Below are positions 21,181 through 34,590 of a DNA stretch of 64,000 nucleotides, piece after piece (the first letter of the stretch is position 1; each line of letters begins with the position of its first letter). Source of the stretch: Thunnus maccoyii. Lineage: Eukaryota > Chordata > Actinopteri > Scombriformes > Scombridae. The translations under genes were made by a program, and so were the position numbers. Where the stretch lies: NCBI RefSeq assembly GCF_910596095.1, contig NC_056550.1, forward strand, positions 6,658,501 through 6,722,500, given 5' to 3'. The notes beneath the pieces were generated by a model that had not been told where the DNA came from, did no database searches, and worked only from the letters and a program-made list of their open reading frames with translations.

Positions 21181-24100
21181 TGACTTATGACTATTCATTT
21201 GATATTAAGTTCACTTCCTGCTGTAATGTGCCTCTAACTCAACTTCAAATGCAACACTACACTTATTAAAACCAGTGGAATGTCAAGAGACAGAATATAT
21301 AAATACTGGTCCTGTAAATAAACATTGCAACTGCATGAAGCAGAGAACATGCATGCAAATCCTTTAATACACCCTGATTAAAAGGTAATTAAAATATTTA
21401 CTGGTTAAAATGGTGTATGTGTAACGACATAACATGAGGAACATTTGGCTTTACCTTCTATCCAGGTAGAACCAGTAAATGGAGTCTTGAGTGTTTGCTT
21501 AGACTGGCAGCCATCACACTGTTAGAGCTGCTGCTAACTTTTGTGTCAACACTCGATAAACCATATACATGTTGCTGTGTGCGACTTGGCATACAGTACT
21601 GGTTTCAGAACAGTATGCATTTATAAAAGGACATACTCCTCGCTCCTCAGAGGACTAAGATTCATAGGAGCTTGAGTTAAGTCCATGAGTGATTGAACAG
21701 TTTGCAAAGAGGAAGCATCTTAAAAAGTACCCGTGTGTAACATACACCATTGCATAACTTAAAAAAATATATATTTCTGAGATATTGGACATTAAAGATT
21801 TGAATTACTAGCTGGGATATTTTATTTTAAACATTTGACCCCAAATGTTGAATGGTTAAATCAAGCTTTGAATTTCATGGAGAAATGCATGAATGAATAA
21901 ATTGAAAAGCTATTGATGAACTTGAAAACACTGTGACACAAGCACAGTCTTCACATATGAAGGAATGAGATGAAAGTTGGATCAGGAAAAGATAAAACAG
22001 AGGAGAGTCTGCACGCTAAGTTATCTCTGCAGTTGTTACAATGTGTATCAAAATGTGACTGTAGCAATAATTTTATTGTTCAGCGCTGGAAATGCCATGA
22101 TGAGGATCCATATATTGTGTGCTAAAAAGACACTTTGCCCCTTTATTTGAATTTTGTACATGGATAACTATAACATTAACATATTTTTTAAATATTGATA
22201 AATCTATCTCCAAAGAGCAGAACTCCATATTTGAGAAGCTGTGACCATGTGTTTGCTGTGTTTACTTGATAACTGACATTAAATCCACTATATAAAACTG
22301 TCATCAATTAATTTTCTATTGATTCAAATTATTTCAGTAGAAAACTGACAACACAAGTGCACTGAACTTCCACACTAACAGTGTGTCAGAGTCTAGTCTA
22401 GTCTTGTTGTGACACTGAATGACAGGCCTCTTTTCTCCCAGCTTGGGCTGGTCAAGGTTAAATCAATGTCACACTTATTTTTTAATTTTCTATTCGTTAA
22501 GATCATTATTCATCAACAAGCACTTCCCCCCAGCTGTCTTTATAGTTATATGAATGAATCCTGAGGATAGTGCTAACTCTCTATTGTATTTTATATTACG
22601 TTCAACTGTTTTATGCTTTGTTTTAAGTACTATGTTTTTTTTCTTGTCTTTATACTTGTGTACTGTAATGTACTTCATACGGTCTCAGTGGTATCTTGTT
22701 ACCACGTGTTCTTGTGTTACTTGTATATGTTGCATGTTGTCTTGCTTTTATGATTTAGTGAGGGAAAGTCAATTTTCCACTCTGCTTGAAAACATGTTAT
22801 TCTATTCTAAGCAGTAATTGCAGGGTATGAAAGCAGAGCAACAACCAAAGTAGAGAATTTGACCTATAACTGCAACTTAAAAAACAATAAATGCTCTTCT
22901 TAGTGCAATAGCAATTTTCTTTTGCACTTTTCTCTGTTTTTAGGGATATGTTTAAGTGTAAAAAAAAGTTACTGTCTTTGTCTTTGGTGTGGTTGCTCAT
23001 GCAAGGACACTATAACACAGAGACTGGACCGGTCTGACTTGTATCATCATGTCCACAAGCAAAAATGAATCATTAAGTGACAATATTTTCTGGAGTTTTA
23101 TCATATACAGTAATATGCACTGTACATGTAATATGGTGAAACAATTCTCATTAGGTTTTGTAAAAAACAACAAAAAAACAAAACAGAACGCTTTACTTTC
23201 TGGATACATGGTACATCTTTGTAATAGGCACCAGTTATAAAGGGTTTAAAATAGTCACTAGTGGCATGATTAATGGTTAATAAATCATTGACTAATACTT
23301 TATAGATCCGTTATATTACTTTTTAGTAATAATACAGCTATACATTTTGGTAATCCATCAATAAATGCTCATGTTTTCACTTTGTAATATCTTCCCAATG
23401 TCTGCAATTATAAACAATGTCGTTTTGGTCCAGCAAACATTTCCATTAAGTGTTCTATGGTACATCCTCCTGATAAACTAGAGCTAAAGCAAGTCATGCT
23501 GGAGGATAAACAACAGCCAGAGAGATTTTTCACAATTTGGCAACCCAAAAGTTGTTATTTTAAAGGCTTATTACTTATCTATAATGCATTTGTAAATCAT
23601 TTTGTGATGAAGCCATGTGGGACATTTCATAAACCCTTCATGAGGGTTGCCTTATTTTGGTTCAGGATACATTTTGTGACTGCAACGTTTTGCTGTTGCT
23701 CATTTTGAGATCTAATCATAGGGATTGATTTATTTTCACTTTCATTACATCCATAAGTAACACATTGACAGAATGTAAGATTATTTTGGTCATGGGTTTC
23801 ATTATCAGATGGGTGATCCTGGGACAAAATCGTAACAAATAGGGGTCCGTGGTCTATTTTGTGTCAGTTTAGGGGTCCTAGACGTGAAAAAGTTTGAGAA
23901 CCACTGGTCTACATAATCTGGGGGGCAGTACTGTGGACACTGCAGGTGCGGCAGGGGTGCAGTTGCCTTTGTGTTGTCGCTGTAGTAAACACACAGTAGA
24001 GTCCAAACATCCCGCCCGTGAAGAACAATCACCTCCTCTACGTTCGCGCTAGTCTGTCCGGTGGGCGTCTCCCGGAGCTGTTTCAGCTGTGCCATTGGAC

Positions 24101-24340
24101 AAACACTGCTCCCTTTCCTCCCCGGCTTCCGCTTTCTTTCATACGCACGCCCAACCACGGAATAATGATAATAATGATCAAGATGGCTACTACAGAGTCC
24201 TCCTTGCGGTAGCTAACAACCAATTTCATGGAAGCACTCAAAACTGCGATTTCCCACAGTTCAAGTCCCTCGTAGGTGACGGGGGCTGCGCCAGGGGCAC
24301 TACTATATGGATTAATACGGGCTGAGAGGAGATAAAAGTA
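21181..24340. other. Intergenic region between rpsa and ubn2
   Basis: No gene is recognised in about 3.1 kb of mostly AT-rich sequence. A fragment resembling a hAT-type transposon end is annotated separately at 23829-23913. The final part grades into the CpG-containing ubn2 promoter and 5' UTR. Confidence 0.4.
23829..23913 (-). repeat. hAT-like transposon end fragment
   Basis: Read on the minus strand, the segment begins AGACCAGTGGTTCTCAAACT and continues through CTTTTTCACG to GGACCCC. This is the pattern I recall from the ends of vertebrate hAT-family non-autonomous elements. No partner end was located. Confidence 0.4.
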
Positions 24341-24477
24341 ACTGTGTTGCCGGCAGCACTCATTCTGAGGAAGCTAACTAGCTAGCTGTAGCTGTCGACC
24401 GTCTCCAGGTTTAGCTCTCCAGCCGCAGAGGAGTGACGCGCTCCCCGCGTGCCCGGCCGGTAAACGGAGAGCGTGAA

Positions 24478-27400
24478 ATGGCAGAGCCGAGGAAAGTGCC
24501 GTTCGTCACCATCTCATCCTTCAACACCTCGCCGCCGACCCCGGAGTCCAGCAAGAAACGCCGCCGCGAAGATGAGGCCGTCGACATCACTTTTGGGAAA
24601 GATGGAGGTGGTGGAAGTGCCGCGGCGACCGGGTCAGGAGGAGGCTGCGGAGGTCTGCTCGGTAACACGAAAGGAGGCGACGCCGAGACCGGGGAGACGA
24701 AGCCTACGGTCCGCCTCAACCTCCCTCTTAGCGAGCCCAGCGAGCGTGGCTCCGCTGAGTTCAGCTACAGCGAGCTGGTCAACTCAACTCTTTCTCAGGT
24801 GAGGAGTTACTGTTGACCGGAGACAGCCGGCAGGGGCCTAACCTGGCATCCCCCCCTAAGGGAGAGACGTGCGGGTCAGCTTGTCCAGCTGAGATGACAC
24901 ACTTGTTACTTCCTCAAGAGTGTCAATTATGCTCATGTATTGTAAATGAGGCCCTTAACAGTGAACCAGTCTTCTTAACATGTGCTGAAGGCAGCACAGA
25001 CCCTAGACTCTTTTAAAATAGGCTTTAAATCTTTCTATTCAGGAAGGCTTTATCATCTTAACTCTTTCTTTATGTTGTGTGTTGTATGTTTTTAACGCTG
25101 TAGCACTTTGAGATTCACTGTGAATGAAAAGCACAGTACAAATTAAATGTATTACGATTATTTTTATGCTCAGTAGTTTATTATAACCCTTCCCTAAAGT
25201 CTGGACAGGTACATTAAGATGATTTTGAATGATGAATTGAAAAGTTGTATATTGATGCAAACCTGACTGATGAGGTTGATGGTTGTTTGTGTTTGCTTCA
25301 TGTCGTTCCTCTTTACTGTTGTCCTCAGGTAAAGCATGCAGGTTCAACAGTCCCTAAAGGACTCGCGCCTCCCCTGGACCCCAACGACCCCTTTGCTGAT
25401 GATGAGAGGGAGAGACGGGAGGTAGAAGAGATGGCTAAGAAGTTTGAGAGCAAATATGTAAGTGTTATTAGTCTCAAGATGTGTCTATATATGTATATTG
25501 TTGCAGCTGTATGTGCAGAAGGATGTGTGATTTATTTTTAAAAGTTAATGGTCGTTGTGTTCTCCTGTTTGCAGGGTGGTAGCTCAAAGAAGAAGAAAAA
25601 GGACAGGATGCAGGATCTGATTGACATTGGTTATGGTTATGACGAGACTGACCCCTTCATTGACAATTCAGAAGCCGTGAGTTCCATTTTGCACAAATTT
25701 CTTAATACCTCACAACCCAGGCTGTGTTTGTAGTCATTGTATCTGTATATGTAATTAACTTGTGAGCAGCGTTGGTTCATCTCAGATGTTTTCAAGTGTG
25801 TTTTGGACCGAAACTTGTCGACCGGGAACCACGTTGACTTGTATCCTGTCTATCCACAATGCAGTTCTTCTTATCACCACTGATCTAAATTTCACTTGAA
25901 CACAAAGTCACATGCTGTGTCCCAGTTCCAAACTGTGTACTAATTCTGAGTGGATTTTGAGAATATAGTGTGATTACGCTGGAAAAGTGATTAAAATCAA
26001 GTATTACTTAAGGATATAGGCCTAAAATTTGCTTGATTTAACAATTAATTTCTTTTTTTTTGAGTGTAGTGTTGATGGACACTGATGTTTCACAATGCAA
26101 TGTGCAAAAAAAATGAGATATATCTGGAAAAAAACAAAATAATTAACTGTAGTCAATGGTGAAACTACTTTCGAAAGATCTCAGATTATGAAAAATCAAG
26201 TTCGAGTTTTTTAGGAAAACATTTGTTTATATACAAAGACTGTATACTATGAAGATTAAAACTATGATATGTAAAGTTTAATGTTATTATGTGAAATAAT
26301 TTGTTTATCTAAGCAGAGGCAAAATGTTGTTGCAGCACACAGTAGTAGAACTAAATGAAGAGTAACTGTCAATCTCTCCTGACCACAGTATGACGAGCTG
26401 GTACCGGCCTCTCTTACCACAAAACATGGAGGCTTCTACATCAACACTGGCACTCTGCAGTTCAGACCAGCATCTGACTCAGAGGGCGAAGGTGCCAGCG
26501 CGGAGAATAATCACTTCAAGGTAGGTTCTTTCACCTCTGCACTTGTATGAACACATAATAAAGGAGAGCAGCTGTATATGCAGGCAGATTATACACATTA
26601 GTCAAGGAAAACAATTCTACTGTAATGAAAACTACAGCTGTCGTACCGTAACACTAAACCGAACTTTTTGTTTTTGTTTGTAGAAGATGATGAAAGATGG
26701 TGAAGAGCGGGTGATTAAAAAACGTCGGAAAAAGCAAGACGGTGGAATTCTGGAAGACAAAAAACCCAGGAAGAATAAAGTACCAAAGCCCGGGTGAGCT
26801 TTTCATTTTTCTTCAGTGTTTCATCTCAGGCTTGTGGTATTTTCCACTAAGAGAATATTTTTGTGTGTTATTTCCTCTTTTCAGAAGTCTGTGTGGTAAT
26901 GCAGTCAAATGTTGAGATTGATTTCCAATGTCAAAATTCAAATATAGGTTAGAAAAATGGCTTCTCTAATGGGAAGTTCACAAGAGCAAATCTGACACCT
27001 AAGGGCAAGATGCGTCATGGTTTCCCATCAGCGCCCCCCCCCCCCCCCCCCCCCCCGCAGGAGTTACACCACTAGAGATTAATACATGCTCACCATGCAG
27101 TCAGTTAACTGTCTTTCCTCTTTTTTTGTCTCTTCTGCACTGGCAGGGTGTCAGCCCTGAATGTTCATCGACCAGAAAAGAAAAAGAGGAAGAAGCTAAT
27201 GAAGGATTCTCTGCACCTGGCCAACATGCTGCGCCGCTTCACCCGGGAGAAGGAGGAGATGCGGAAGAGAAACATAGCCGCAGCCGCCGGTCTGCAACGA
27301 CCCAACGCCAAAGTGCCCAGTGCCAACAGTGCACTCATCAACACCCACAACAAGGCTACCAGCGGCAACGACTGCAGCATGGCTGACCTGACCTCCGACC

Positions 27401-30400
27401 CGGCCGTGATGTCACTGCTGGGGTCAGCCAATAACGACATGCTGCAGGACATGATGGGGGACCTGGACTTCGGGATGCTGGACTCTCCTCAGCCCTCCAG
27501 TCCAGCACCGGGAGAGAACGGCTCCTTTGGAATGGGACATAAACAGGGTGGAGGTCGCGTGTCACAGGGTAATGTGATGCCCCCTCCTCCCCTGCCCAGC
27601 GGACTCCCAGGCCCGCTCACAAAACGCATTGAAGACCTGAGAGCGGTACGAGCTTCAATATCTCACCGGATCACATGTTTTAAAATATCCGTTAAATCTT
27701 ATTTGGTGTGTTCAGGATACACGTTAGGCTCTTATTTGATTGCTGTATTACAGACAATATTTGGCACATAGGAGCTGCTTCTACTTTTTGTTAAACATGT
27801 CATCTCACCTCTTTTTCATAGCCGTGTTTGTCAAGAATGTGACTCATCGCTGACGTCACGCTCATTGTTTGTTCCTTTTCACAGGCCTCCCGTCTGTTTG
27901 ATGAAGAGGGCAGGAAGAAATTCTTCACATTAGACATGAACAACATCCTACTGGAGTGAGTAACATCCACATTTCTCATTTTTGCAGGCTGTTATAAAAT
28001 CGACAAACGTAAACCTTCATCTGTCTCTCTGTGCTTGCGTGTGTGCGCGGCAGTATTGAGTTGCAGGTTCAGGAGCAGCCGACAGAGGTGCGTTCAGCCG
28101 TCTACTGTCATCTGGAGGCCTTCGTACCCTGCAATAAAGAAGCTCTGCTCAAACGCCTTAAGAAGCTCAGCCTCAACATACAGGTGTGTGGGAGTGATTG
28201 ATTGAAAATGTTGCCGCTCCAACCGTACCAAACGAGGACTGCTCACCACATTTCAGTTTTCGAAGGATATGTGATGCGCTTTAAAAATAGTCCTCTGCAG
28301 AATTGAATGCCTAGAAATTTTGTAGTTTCTGAGCCGTTGAAACGAAGCATTTGTAAAGTGAACTGTTTAACCAAAGAATATCACCCTTTCAGTTAGTTTC
28401 ATTTGATTGATTAGCAAACGATGCCTAGAAGCGTATGTTGTCCATTATTTCACAAGATATAAGCAGCAGTTAGAGTGTAACGGTGAAAGCCAAGTCATTG
28501 TTTTTGTTACAACCGTGTCAGCCTGTTATCACGGTCTATATTTAGACGTGAGTGTGCCTCCTGTCTCTGTGTCACATTTCTGACTGCGCTTTTCACTGTC
28601 GTCCAGGATGACCGTCTTCGAACACCCCTGCTAAAGCTGAAGCTGGCTGTGTGCAGCGTGATGCCAGAGCAGATCGCTCGATACAACATGGACTGTATCG
28701 CTAAGGTGGCAAAGTAAGGACAGTTCTCATATCGGCTGCGACTCTTATTTCAAGTACAGCATTATTCTGTCTGCTTCTCAACACATCCATCCGCATCATT
28801 TATAAATGTTTGATACATGATGTTTATTTCTCTGTTTACAGGCAGCAGTCTGAGGAGGGAGAGAAGAACGGTTCAGAGGATGACGATGAGGAGAAACCAG
28901 GGAAGAGGGTGATGGGACCTCGAAAGAAGTTTGTCTGGGATGACAAACTCAGGTCAGTTTCACCGAGGAAGTGAGGTTCATTTCTCATTTGCATGTAGCT
29001 GTATGTGTTAGGGCTGTAGTCTGCTGGTCGACTGGTCGATTAGTTGGTCGATATGCTCTCGTCTGACTAAATTCTCATTGGTCGAATAATCTCTGTTATT
29101 TTCATAAGGAGAAAAGTGCTACATCAATAGCTTTCCAGGAGTAATCCATTATTTCCTGCGGCGGGAGGGACAGACTAACAAATTACCTGTGAAAATGGGG
29201 GTGTATTCAAAACACCCCTGTTGTTTTCACAACTTCAAACTTGCCCAACCTAATGGAGACTGCTGGGTCTAACTGTACTCAACGTTTACTGAACGTTTAC
29301 TGAATCTGTGTTTCTCCATAATGACACGAGAACCCCCGCCAGGCCAAAAAATATATTTTTTAATTAAATCAATAGCGTTTGGGAGTCTCTGTGCAGCGCT
29401 GTTCCGGTATGTGAGTCAACCTCTGTCGTTGCCTGGGAAACTGTTGGTAGCTTGGCTCTGTTAAGGAGTATGTTTGCGTAGTGAGTGGTAAAGCGTGAGG
29501 GGCAGAGAAGTGACGGTGGAAGCGAGCGGGGCAGAGGAAAAGGTCAGTAGTAAGTTGTCAGTCTGGCAGTAAATGTACAGTACAGACTACAGTGTGTCAG
29601 TTAATAAATGCTAAAAAGTCACGTCTGTTGTTTCTCCAAATGCTGGAAAAGTGAAGGGGGTTAGCTCCAAAGTTAGCAAGAATGGGTTAGCATAACCTGA
29701 TACACAAAACAGAGAAATAGAGAACAGAGAAATGTGTGACTGCCGAGTTTACTGTGCACTCTGTCCCGTGATGGAGTACCTGGACTCTGTGTGTGTGTGT
29801 GTGTTGCAGGTCACTGCTGTGTAACTTGGTGCGGGTGAAGCTGAGCTGCTACGAGCTGGAGGGCAAGAACACGCTGTCTCTAGAAGACTACCTCAAAGCC
29901 TTTATGGAGACTGAAGTTAAACCTCTCTGGCCTAAGGGCTGGATGCAGGCCAGGTGGGTGCCTGTTCTGCTAAGATGATGTTTCAGCAAATTTGTGATAA
30001 TCACACTTCATTCTTACTTTCTATCTGAGTAGTAAATTCTCTCATACTGTTCATCTTTTATTAATATTTCTGACATGTTTTTGTTACAGGATGTTGTTCA
30101 AAGAGAGCATCTTGGCTCATGGTCACCTTACAGGCTACACGTGAGTCATGCTACTTATTATAAATAAGTTTCTTCATAATTGAGTGGTCATCTAGCTTGT
30201 TCTCACTCACTTATATCGTCTTTTCACTCCAGAGCGAAGAAAAAGATGGTCCCTACTCCCAAGGCCAAGCCAAAGGTTAGACTTTTCTGTGCCATTAAGT
30301 TTTACTTTCAATGCAATATATTTAATATCACGTTGTGTTGAAAGTGCTAGCTTTTAAGTTGATTGCCCTTGAAGGGTTTAATTAGAGGGTAATTCTGGTA

Positions 30401-33400
30401 TTTTTCAACCCTGTTTTCCTATCATCTGGGATCCAAGTGACTAATGGGGACAGAAAGTTTTGGAATTGGTCCATTATTGAGTGAGATTGCTTGGCTGGCT
30501 GCAGTGTAATCCTTGGGGGAAAATGTGCTTGTCAGAGTATGTCCACTAAAAGCATTTGTTTTTGCCACTGACAGGCTCAGATTGTTATTATGTGTCTGAC
30601 AATGAAAGTAAACACAGGAACTAGCCGCCTGTAGCAACATTATGATTAACTGCATAGGGAACTACATCCGGGGCAGTTTGCCGGCTAGCCGAACCACCCC
30701 ACATACTCGTCCACACACACCAGTTTGTTTACATGTATGAGGCTGACTTTCACTGCAGTTAGACAGTAAGGAAACTAAAAAAAACTAAGTACAATGACGG
30801 ATAAACTTGTGGATTATTATGAGGACGATTGTGAGTCATTTCCATACTTTGATGGGCGCAATTGCCCCTAAGGATTACATTGCAGCCTGTTTTGCGGCTG
30901 CTGGCTGAAGTGTTCTTGCTCTACCAGGATTACCCTTTAAAAGTTATCATCAAAAACCAGTCCATAAGTTTTTGGTCAGCAGTGACCAAGGAGTGGAGTT
31001 TATTTTTGGCATAAGATGTTGCTCGTTGATCATCATTATCATAAATTAATGTTATCAAATAGTTTCTGTAATTGGTATTTTTTTGGGATCTATAATTCCA
31101 GGAGGCTGTGTGGGCTCAGCGGCCCACTCCTTCAGTAGGTGCCACTCCGTCCCCTGCTGCCCAGGTTGCCAAGCGACCACCTCAGTTACCGTCTGAGCCC
31201 ATATGTCTCGATTCCCTCGACGAGGATCTGACGGCTCCCTCCTTGGACTCCATCTCCCAGGCCCTGGCCATCCTTGGCAACGCAGCCAAGGGCCTGGCCC
31301 AAGGGGACAGCCCCCCATCCCCAGAAGGACCCGACACGGCCAACAACCCCTCCTCCCTTCATCCCTCGCCTCTCATCCAGCAGCAGAAAAAGAACTCTGT
31401 CAGCACGCCCAGCTCCAACACACCTCACTACATCTCTACCTCTTCGTCTTCCTCCACCTCTATGTCTCGGCCTCCCTCCATCACGTCCTCTCCTCTGTCC
31501 TCAGTGAGGGTGGATGGGATGGGGGTCGTTAAAGGCACGGCGCAGGTGCACAGACACTCAGTGTTGAACACTCACAGACCGGTGGGTGTGGCTAAAGTCA
31601 ACATGCCTGCCTCAGCCATGCCATCTAAACCACGCCCACCACCTACTGCGTCTCCGCTTGTGCCCCCAGGATCAAAGATGGGGGTCTCCACTACCCCCTC
31701 TGGCCTCCTCAAAGCCAGCAGCAATAATAGTAAAGCCAACAGTGGTGACACTCTCATCATTACATCGCCTCAGTCTCGGCCACACACGCTTTCATCAACC
31801 GTGCACATGACCCCAAAAACCTTCCAGGCGACTCGCCTGCCCCAGACCCCACAGAGCAAATCCTCCCCCTCCCTCTCTCAGTCGCTCACTGTAGTTCAGC
31901 CCCAGCAGCAGTCCAACTTCATCACCCCTATGCACGCCACTCTCACCAAGTCCACCCACAGCAGCATCCCGCCCATCGTCAAACTCACTCCCCGTACCCC
32001 CAATCCTGTCGTCACTGTCACCACCTCACCCTCACCCTCCATCTCACAAAGCCCCAGGTCTCAGGCAACCCCCACCATACACCAATACACCCCCAAAAGC
32101 CCAGCAGGGTTCCGCCCGCCGTTCTCAGGTGCCCAAGGAGGAGCAACCAAGCCGGGGCAAGGCAGCTACACTCCTCCAGGAAGCCAGAAGACCCCAAACA
32201 ACAATAGCACCACCAACACCAGCCTTATTAACACCTCATCCATAAGCAAGCATTCAGGATCCAGTGCCTCCCCCACAACGGCCTCTGCCAACCCAGGCCA
32301 GCGTCAGAGGCTCGGGGGTGGGACACCTCAGGGGGCCAAGCCCATCGCATCTGTCCCGTCGCCATCCGTCTCTTCTCAGTTGCCACAGGTTTGTACTACG
32401 AGAATGTCAGATAACCGCCAAATTAACATATGTGGTTCCTGTTGTCCAAATGAATCATTATTCAGTACATTTACATGCACTTTAGTAATTTGATCATTGC
32501 CCACAATCTGATATCTGACCAAACTGTCTGCAAAGTGGGATTTGAGTTATCAGACTTATATATTTTCAGGGTTTTGCCCACTTGCCTGTCTTCAAATCTT
32601 CCACCTGTTTTTGCTCAGGTTTCCACGGCAGGTAGCAGCAGTCTGCTCGGCTCAGCTCCGTCTCTTCCCCTGGGGTTTGGGATGCTGGGGGGCCTGGTGC
32701 CCGTATCACTGCCCTTCCAGTTCCCCCCGCTGCTAAACCTGCCTCCACTGGGTACAGCAGGCTCCAGTACGGCAGCCAGCGGCTCCGCGGCCAGTAGCAA
32801 TGCATCGTTTTCTACCCTGACACAGAGTGAGTGACGCACGCAGGGCACAAACATGGACACTACAGCAATAAAACTTAAATGATGCACCACACACACATAT
32901 TTAACATTGGTGGCAGGTATAAAATAAAATGAATAGTATAATGTGTAAAAGATGAGTGAATTAAATGTGAAAAAGACAATCTCAACACATTAGACAGGCG
33001 CTCTGTGTGTTGCCCTGCTGTTGTCTGTTTGGGTGTTCCTGTGTAGGCCTTGTTATGTGTTTTATGTTATAGCATCATTTGTTTTTACCATTTTGTGAGT
33101 CTGGATGTAAGCTTGTGACCTTTCTCCTGTTTGACATTATTCCATTTTGTTTGCTTCATTTCCCAAAATTTCTTCTGTTCTCCCTTTTTTTTCCCCCCGG
33201 CTCTCCTGCCAAAATTATGCCAATCCTGTATTGGTCACTCATTTGGCCCTCTATCTTTGTTACCCCCCTCCGTTTGGCTGTCATTACCCTCTCTCTGCTA
33301 TCTTGTTCCTTTTCCTTTCTGCCCTCACTGCCATCTTTTCTTCCTTCTCCTCAACTCTCATTGCCCCCCCCCCCCCCCTTCTCATTTTGTTGGTATCTGT

Positions 33401-33843
33401 TTCGCCCTCTTCTCCCTTTCCCTCGTTTCTTGTTCCCCTGTCCTGTCTCCTCAGATCTGTATAAGAGTCTCCAGTCAGGGTCTCAGGTTGCTGTGCCTCC
33501 TCACTTGCAGCTCGCTTTCTCAGGTAAAATCTGACCCTCCCTCCCCCACAAAGCCTGCTCCATTTACTTCCTCCCCTGCCTTTTTCTCTCTTTTCAAATG
33601 TCTGGTGTTTTCTGTCTCGGGTTGTCCTTTTTCCGTCCGGTCCTGTTCTGTTCTCTGCTGGTCCGTTGGTGGCTGCATGCCTTTTTTTATGTAGTCATTT
33701 TTAGCTGTCATCCGATCTCTGTAATAGCTGTGGCCTTGTGTTTGTCTGTCAATGCTTTTTCACTGACATTTCAAGAACTCTACTATTCCTGTTCAGATGT
33801 CAGTCAAAGCCAGGGAGGAGATGCTAAGAGGAAGACTCTATGA
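24478..33843 (+). CDS. ubn2: Ubinuclein-2, HIRA histone-chaperone subunit
   Basis: Ubinucleins bind HIRA and histone H3.3 in replication-independent nucleosome assembly in the nucleus. 17 coding exons join in frame: 24478-24798, 25329-25457, 25575-25676, 26389-26520, 26684-26793, 27147-27645, 27885-27955, 28054-28183, 28607-28713, 28842-28952, 29810-29953, 30090-30140, 30233-30275, 31102-32388, 32619-32826, 33455-33523, 33797-33843. The product is 1,186 residues; human UBN2 is about 1,347. Residues ~160-215 are the Hpc2-related HIRA-binding domain ([18 protein letters not shown]). A lysine-rich stretch follows. Residues ~415-640 are the conserved middle domain ([23 protein letters not shown]). 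The 1,287-nt exon encodes a Ser/Thr/Pro-rich disordered region opening with [16 protein letters not shown] and the terminal PPHLQLAFS favour UBN2 over UBN1. The start MAEPR matches the human UBN2 N-terminus. Fish may keep two copies (a/b), not distinguished here. Confidence 0.96.
24960..25165 (+). repeat. LINE (L2-type) 3'-end-like fragment in ubn2 intron 1
   Basis: The stretch has CTCTTTTAAAATAGGCTTTA, then AGCACTTTGAGATTC, then GAAAAGCACAGTACAAATTA. This is the series typical of fish L2-like LINE or derived SINE tails (usually ending GTGCTATATAAATAAA). A similar but older tail occurs at 37310-37365. The call rests on remembered consensus only. Confidence 0.45.
27034..27056 (+). repeat. Poly(C) run in ubn2 intron 5
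   Basis: 23 consecutive C residues lie about 90 bases upstream of the exon-6 acceptor and run into gcag. Similar mononucleotide runs occur at 33364-33378 (15 C, in a ubn2 intron), 42953-42968 (16 G) and 44258-44274 (17 G). Assembly errors in length are common at such runs. Confidence 0.9.
29009..29110 (+). repeat. Interspersed repeat fragment in ubn2 intron 10
   Basis: TTAGGGCTG followed by repeated GGTCGA/GGTCGAC and GATTAG units (GGTCGACTGGTCGATTAG) resembles the end of a common fish non-autonomous DNA transposon. The opposite end was not found. The rest of this 857-base intron (28953-29809) holds nothing else I recognise apart from a (GT)n run before the acceptor. Confidence 0.4.
30383..30939. 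mobile_element. Non-autonomous DNA transposon in ubn2 intron 13
   Basis: Near-identical inverted ends are visible: AGGGTAATTCTGGTA at 30386-30400 and TACCAGGATTACCCT at 30922-30936, 14 of 15 matching as reverse complements. The interior is about 520 bases without a transposase frame. It fills most of the 826-base intron 30276-31101. Confidence 0.6.
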
Positions 33844-34590
33844 TGCAGCTGGATTTCAACACCCAGCGGATGCCGTCTAATGAAATGACGAGATGTTGGG
33901 ACAAATCAGGACGGAGCATGGCTTTGAGTGACAGATGGACAGACCACTCATAATCGGGGCCTGAAATAAGGACTGGATCGTACTTCAGATGTTTGGTCTG
34001 AGAAGATCAAATCAACTTTTCATGAATACCAGTTCAATATAACTTTTTAAAAAACAATTTGATAACTTTTAAATACTATTCATAGAATTGTTAAATGAAA
34101 TGACAAACAGCTTGTCAATGTTTACAAGATAGACCTATATCACTGTGGGCAGGGGGAAGGAATGAGTGAGATATTTTTAGGTGAGTGAGGGCATATATGT
34201 GTGTGTGTGTATGTGTGTGAGGGTCTGAATGTGTTTGACTGGATGTATTGTTTGGTGGGACTGAAAGTGTGCCTTTGTATGTCTCCCTCTCTGATGCATG
34301 GTCAGTGTGTCTATTTGGTGCTGTTTTTATCATAATGTAATTATCACTGATACCTGTAAGAAATGTAAACTGCAAATAGTTGATTTGAGCTTTTTTTTTT
34401 CAATGGGAGCTGTACACTTTTTCATTGTTCTTGAATTCTTGAATGAATTCTTTTCTGTATAGAACTCAATACTTTTAATTAAATTTTTCCCTTCACAAGG
34501 TAGTGATAATTTAAGTTTCATATTTAAGGCTGAAGTGAGTTTTGTTGTCAACTGAGTTTGATGACTCCAACATTAAAAACCATTGTTTCC
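33844..34590 (+). other. ubn2: ubn2 3' UTR
   Basis: Non-coding sequence after the TGA, with a (TG)n stretch near 34195-34220. An ATTAAA poly(A)-signal variant lies at 34572-34577. The end is inferred from that hexamer. Confidence 0.5.

Noticed and set aside
24473-24802. Alternative frame over ubn2 exon 1
   Set aside because: A shadow of the GC-rich first exon; the frame starting at 24478 (MAEPRK) matches ubinuclein and splices in phase.
33131-33694. Long plus-strand open frames in ubn2
   Set aside because: They come from the pyrimidine-rich intron (Leu/Pro/Ser/Phe only) and cross real splice sites of ubn2.
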